Shown one piece after another: positions 5,864 to 7,779 of a DNA stretch of 7,779 bases. Source of the DNA: Roseiflexaceae bacterium (GTDB lineage: Bacteria; Chloroflexota; Chloroflexia; Chloroflexales; Roseiflexaceae); contig CANHPK010000062.1 of NCBI GenBank assembly GCA_947462525.1, forward strand, positions 1 through 7,779. The letters are read 5' to 3'. How positions within the stretch are numbered: position 1 is the stretch's first letter; each line of letters opens with the position of its first letter. The notes beneath the pieces are model-generated. The model was given only the letters and a program-made list of their open reading frames with translations. It made no database searches and was not told the DNA's origin. The position numbers and the translations under genes are program-made.

Positions 5864-5892
5864 TTGACAATTCATGGCAAAAACTCTATACT
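5864..5892 (+). promoter_or_regulatory. Consensus sigma-70-type promoter of the S1 gene
   Basis: TTGACA (5864-5869), a 17-nt spacer, and TATACT (5887-5892): a perfect -35, optimal spacing and a five-of-six -10. It is the best promoter in the window and points to rpsA. Transcription should begin near 5898-5900, giving a leader of about 118 nt. CAATGA (5837-5842) and TCATTG (5861-5866) form a short dyad overlapping the -35 box, a possible but weak operator. Confidence 0.88.
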
Positions 5893-5905
5893 GACATAAT
5901 ATCGT

Positions 5906-5946
5906 ATGCCACGCGCTTGGCGTCTGATTTTGACGCCGGGTTTTTT
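5906..5946 (+). terminator. Attenuator-like terminator in the leader of the S1 gene
   Basis: CTTGGCGTC (5916-5924) pairs with GACGCCGGG (5932-5940) over 9 bp including two U-G pairs, with a 7-base loop, and runs straight into six T (5941-5946): an intrinsic terminator only about 45 nt after the predicted start site. No plus-strand gene lies upstream for it to serve. A competing stem, ATGCCA (5906-5911) with TGGCGT (5918-5923), uses the same left-arm bases, so the two folds exclude each other. This is the layout of a transcription attenuator controlling rpsA; the signal it senses is unknown. Confidence 0.7.
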
Positions 5947-6016
5947 GTGTATTCGCGCGAAGCGGGAGTCGTGGCCCACCGCTGAGCTAGTAGTATCCGC
6001 CTAGGAGAGTTCTTTT

Positions 6017-7171
6017 ATGAGTCAGGGATCAGAAGGTCATTTCGATTGGACGCAGTTGCTGAACGAGTATGATTATGCTCGTCCGCAGCGTGGTGAAGTG
6101 CGCGAAGGCGTCATCATGAAGGTCGAAGCAGATTCGATCCTCGTGTCGATTGGTTCGAAGCGCGAAGGTACCATCACCACCGGCGATCTGCGCACCATGG
6201 GCGAAGATTTCGTCACGACCCTCAAGGTCGGTGACACGCTCCAAGTGTATGTCCAAGACCCAGAAAACCGCGACGGCGAGCTGGTTCTGTCCGTTGGCAT
6301 GGTTCAAGTTGCACGCGACTGGGAAGAAGCACTGCAACTCCAAGCCGAAAACGGCATTGTCCAGTCCGCAGTCATCGGCTGCAATAAAGGTGGCTTGTTG
6401 GTCCAGTTCAACCGCATCCGCGGTTTCGTTCCGGCATCACAGGTTGCTCAGCTCCATGGTCGTACCGCCGCCGAAGAGCGCCAGCACGCACTGCAGCGCA
6501 TGGTCGGTCAGACCATTCCGCTCAAGGTCATCGAAGTCGACCGCGAGCGCAACCGCCTCGTGTTGTCCGAGCGCTTGGCCACCCAGGAATGGCGCAAAGC
6601 CCAGAAGCACCGCTTGTTGTCCGAACTCCAGCAGGGCGATGTCCTGTCGGGTCGCGTCAACCAGCTCACCAACTTCGGTGCATTCATCGATTTGGGCGGC
6701 GCCGATGGCCTGGCCCACATCTCCGAACTTTCGTGGCAGCGGGTCAATCACCCACGTGAAGTCCTGTCCCCCGGCCAGGAAGTCCAAGTGATGATCATCG
6801 AAATCGATGCCTCACGCGAGCGCATCGGCCTGTCACTGCGCCGCTTGTTGCCCAACCCATGGGACACCATCGAACAGCGCTACACCATCGGTCAAGAAGT
6901 CTCGGGCCCAGTCACCAACGTGGCTCCGTTCGGTGCCTTCGTGCAGATCGAAGACGCAGTCGAAGGCCTCATCCATGCCAGCGAAATCGACGGCGAAGGT
7001 GCAGTCACCTCCCGCGATAAGCTCCAGCCTGGTGTGACTGTCACGGCACATATCGTCAGCCTCGACCGCCAGCGCCAGCGCATGGGCCTCTCGCTCAAAA
7101 AGCCTGAGGAAATCGAGCGCATCATCGCCGAACAAGCCGCCAAGGCCGAAGCCAGCGAAGAACAAGCCTAA
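6017..7171 (+). CDS. rpsA: Ribosomal protein S1-like protein with four S1 domains
   Basis: A 384-residue RNA-binding protein with four S1 (OB-fold) domains at about 25-95, 112-185, 206-275 and 292-361. The third and fourth carry the strongest signatures: TNFGAFIDLGGADGLAHISELSW (split here as TNFGAFIDLG then GLAHISELSW) and APFGAFVQIEDAVEG with GLIHASEI. Each is followed by a typical strand such as RERIGLSLRRL or RQRMGLSLKK. The four-domain architecture is usual for S1 outside Proteobacteria, where six is common; it binds mRNA at the 30S subunit and assists initiation. The tail is acidic and Ala-rich (370-384). AGGAGA (6003-6008) lies eight bases before the ATG. Expression is driven by a consensus promoter and passes an attenuator-like leader hairpin; a strong terminator follows. 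Codon choice is strikingly C-ending and uniform, as expected for a highly expressed gene. A non-ribosomal S1-domain protein cannot be excluded. Confidence 0.92.
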   Translation: MSQGSEGHFDWTQLLNEYDYARPQRGEVREGVIMKVEADSILVSIGSKREGTITTGDLRTMGEDFVTTLKVGDTLQVYVQDPENRDGELVLSVGMVQVARDWEEALQLQAENGIVQSAVIGCNKGGLLVQFNRIRGFVPASQVAQLHGRTAAEERQHALQRMVGQTIPLKVIEVDRERNRLVLSERLATQEWRKAQKHRLLSELQQGDVLSGRVNQLTNFGAFIDLGGADGLAHISELSWQRVNHPREVLSPGQEVQVMIIEIDASRERIGLSLRRLLPNPWDTIEQRYTIGQEVSGPVTNVAPFGAFVQIEDAVEGLIHASEIDGEGAVTSRDKLQPGVTVTAHIVSLDRQRQRMGLSLKKPEEIERIIAEQAAKAEASEEQA

Positions 7172-7181
7172 TCACTGCCTT

Positions 7182-7229
7182 ACAAACCACCATCTCGCTC
7201 CGGCGAGGTGGTGGTTTGTTTGTGTTTTG
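7182..7229 (+). terminator. Strong intrinsic terminator of the S1 gene
   Basis: A 17-bp stem (7182-7198 with 7203-7219) contains one U-G pair and is closed by a TCCG tetraloop on a C-G pair, which fits the very stable UNCG class. It begins 11 nt after the TAA and is followed by a T-rich tract (7219-7228, TTTGTGTTTT). Confidence 0.95.
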
Positions 7230-7238
7230 CTTCTCTCT

Positions 7239-7374
7239 GTGAAAACGCGGGTACAGCCTGTTGCCACACTGCGCACCGCGTTTCTCACCCGCGCCCATGC
7301 ACTTGTCGTGTCTGGACAAACAGAAAGGGATGGTCTGCGATTGCCCCTTGCAACAGGAACAACGAGACCATCCC
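7239..7374. other. Spacer with two further hairpins, no gene seen
   Basis: Hairpin A: GTGAAAACGCGG (7239-7250) with CCGCGTTTCTCAC (7276-7288), 12 bp with one bulged C and a 25-base loop. Hairpin B: GGGATGGTCT (7327-7336) with AGACCATCCC (7365-7374), 10 bp, with a smaller TTGC/GCAA stem inside its loop (7341-7353). On the minus strand, hairpin B runs into TTTCTGTTTG, so it can act as terminator of the PhyH-family gene. No coding potential is seen. A small structured RNA is possible but unsupported by any family I recognise. Confidence 0.5.
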
Positions 7375-7386
7375 CCAAATCAACAA

Positions 7387-7452
7387 CTGAAAACTGAAAA
7401 CTGAAAACTACTACCTACTACCTACTACCTACTACCTACTACCTACTACCTA
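7387..7452. repeat. Compound heptad tandem repeat, array 4
   Basis: Three copies of CTGAAAA (7387-7407) pass in register into six copies of CTACTAC (7408-7449) and three more bases (7450-7452). Both motifs have a period of 7, so the array is one continuous heptad register with a change of unit. The last three bases form the stop codon (TAG, minus strand) of the PhyH-family gene. The CTACTAC part contains the whole of array 1. Confidence 0.95.
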
Positions 7453-7779
7453 TTTTTTCACTATGAGTGGGAACAATCCGCCCTTGAACGGCTCGTCTGC
7501 CACCAATCCCTTGCCGTCGGTGATGACGTGTGGCTTGCCATTGAAACGCGTCCCATCGGGGAAGAAGATAAGCGCAAGCACCCGCCGCGGCTGGCTGGAT
7601 TTGTTGGCATGCGCATAGTGGAAGGTCAAGCCATTGTGGAAGGTCATCTGTCCCTTCTTGAGGGGCACTTTGACCGCCGTGTTGCGATTGATGTCTTTGT
7701 TTTCTTCGAATGCAAAAATATCCTGCGGATTGACGAGGTCAATGCCAGTGAGCTTGCCCTTGTTTTGTGTGCCCGGCAC
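7450..7779 (-). CDS. Phytanoyl-CoA dioxygenase (PhyH) family protein, C-terminal part
   Basis: The last 110 codons, including the stop, of a gene whose start lies beyond the right edge; the first codon shown (GTG at 7777-7779) is probably internal, since the PGT-NKG opening corresponds to the mid-protein PGSHK motif of the family. PhyH proteins are Fe(II)/2-oxoglutarate-dependent oxygenases that hydroxylate small organic substrates. The distal iron-ligand region MTFHNGLTFHYAHAN is visible, with His54 of this fragment the best candidate ligand and Arg65/Arg66 (PRR) for 2-oxoglutarate binding, followed by LALIFFPDGTRFNGK. The Fe-binding HxD motif is not in the window. The natural substrate is unknown. 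The coding sequence ends KK-TAG, where the TAG is supplied by the heptad array. It is convergent with the S1 gene, and hairpin B of the spacer may terminate it. Confidence 0.82.
   Translation of the reverse strand: MPGTQNKGKLTGIDLVNPQDIFAFEENKDINRNTAVKVPLKKGQMTFHNGLTFHYAHANKSSQPRRVLALIFFPDGTRFNGKPHVITDGKGLVADEPFKGGLFPLIVKK

Noticed and set aside
5906..6004. Short leader peptide beginning at the ATG at 5906 in the S1 leader
   Set aside because: There is no Shine-Dalgarno, the start lies only a few bases after the predicted transcription start, and the 32-residue product has no amino-acid run typical of attenuation peptides. Only the RNA structures are supported.

Overview
The window looks like a piece of a GC-moderate to GC-rich bacterial chromosome. 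The gene set (a stand-alone NurA-domain protein, a compact alkaline-phosphatase-superfamily enzyme paired with NAD kinase, a four-domain S1 protein, a YajO-type aldo/keto reductase, DUF1801 proteins and a phytanoyl-CoA dioxygenase-like protein) fits a member of the Chloroflexota best. That placement is an inference from gene content and style. No rRNA, tRNA, CRISPR array, transposase or phage gene was seen.

Layout from left to right. 1-345: 3' part of a DUF1801-like gene (+). 346-530: non-coding, with two hairpins and a perfect 7-bp tandem repeat. 531-1511: aldo/keto reductase (-). 1512-1673: divergent regulatory gap. 1674-2027: a second DUF1801-type gene (+), closed by a textbook intrinsic terminator. 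2075-2329: spacer with small dyads and no recognisable gene. 2330-3535: NurA-domain nuclease (+). 3537-4059: a lower-GC cassette made of a four-helix-bundle (23S rRNA intervening-sequence type) gene between two degenerate heptad arrays that are inverted relative to each other. 4060-5787 (-): a two-gene operon, metalloenzyme then NAD kinase. 5788-6016: intergenic region with a consensus sigma-70-type promoter and a leader that looks like a transcription attenuator. 6017-7171: four-domain S1 protein (+), with a strong terminator. 7230-7386: two further hairpins, no gene. 7387-7452: heptad array. 7450-7779: C-terminal part of a PhyH-family dioxygenase (-), running off the window.

The most striking non-genic structure is a set of four period-7 repeat arrays. 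Each touches, or lies within 3 nt of, the stop codon of a gene, and all four lie in the same orientation relative to that gene: the gene's sense strand reads GTAGTAG-like heptads and is dense in stop codons. The arrays occur only in the three regions where genes converge. The two plus-strand genes with clear intrinsic terminators at 2042 and 7182 have no array at their own ends. A role in insulating convergent genes, or simple repeat expansion in unconstrained spacers, could both explain this.

Two RNA-level control elements are readable directly. One is a hairpin that buries the whole Shine-Dalgarno sequence of the four-helix-bundle gene. The other is a promoter followed almost at once by an intrinsic terminator and an overlapping alternative stem upstream of the S1 gene.
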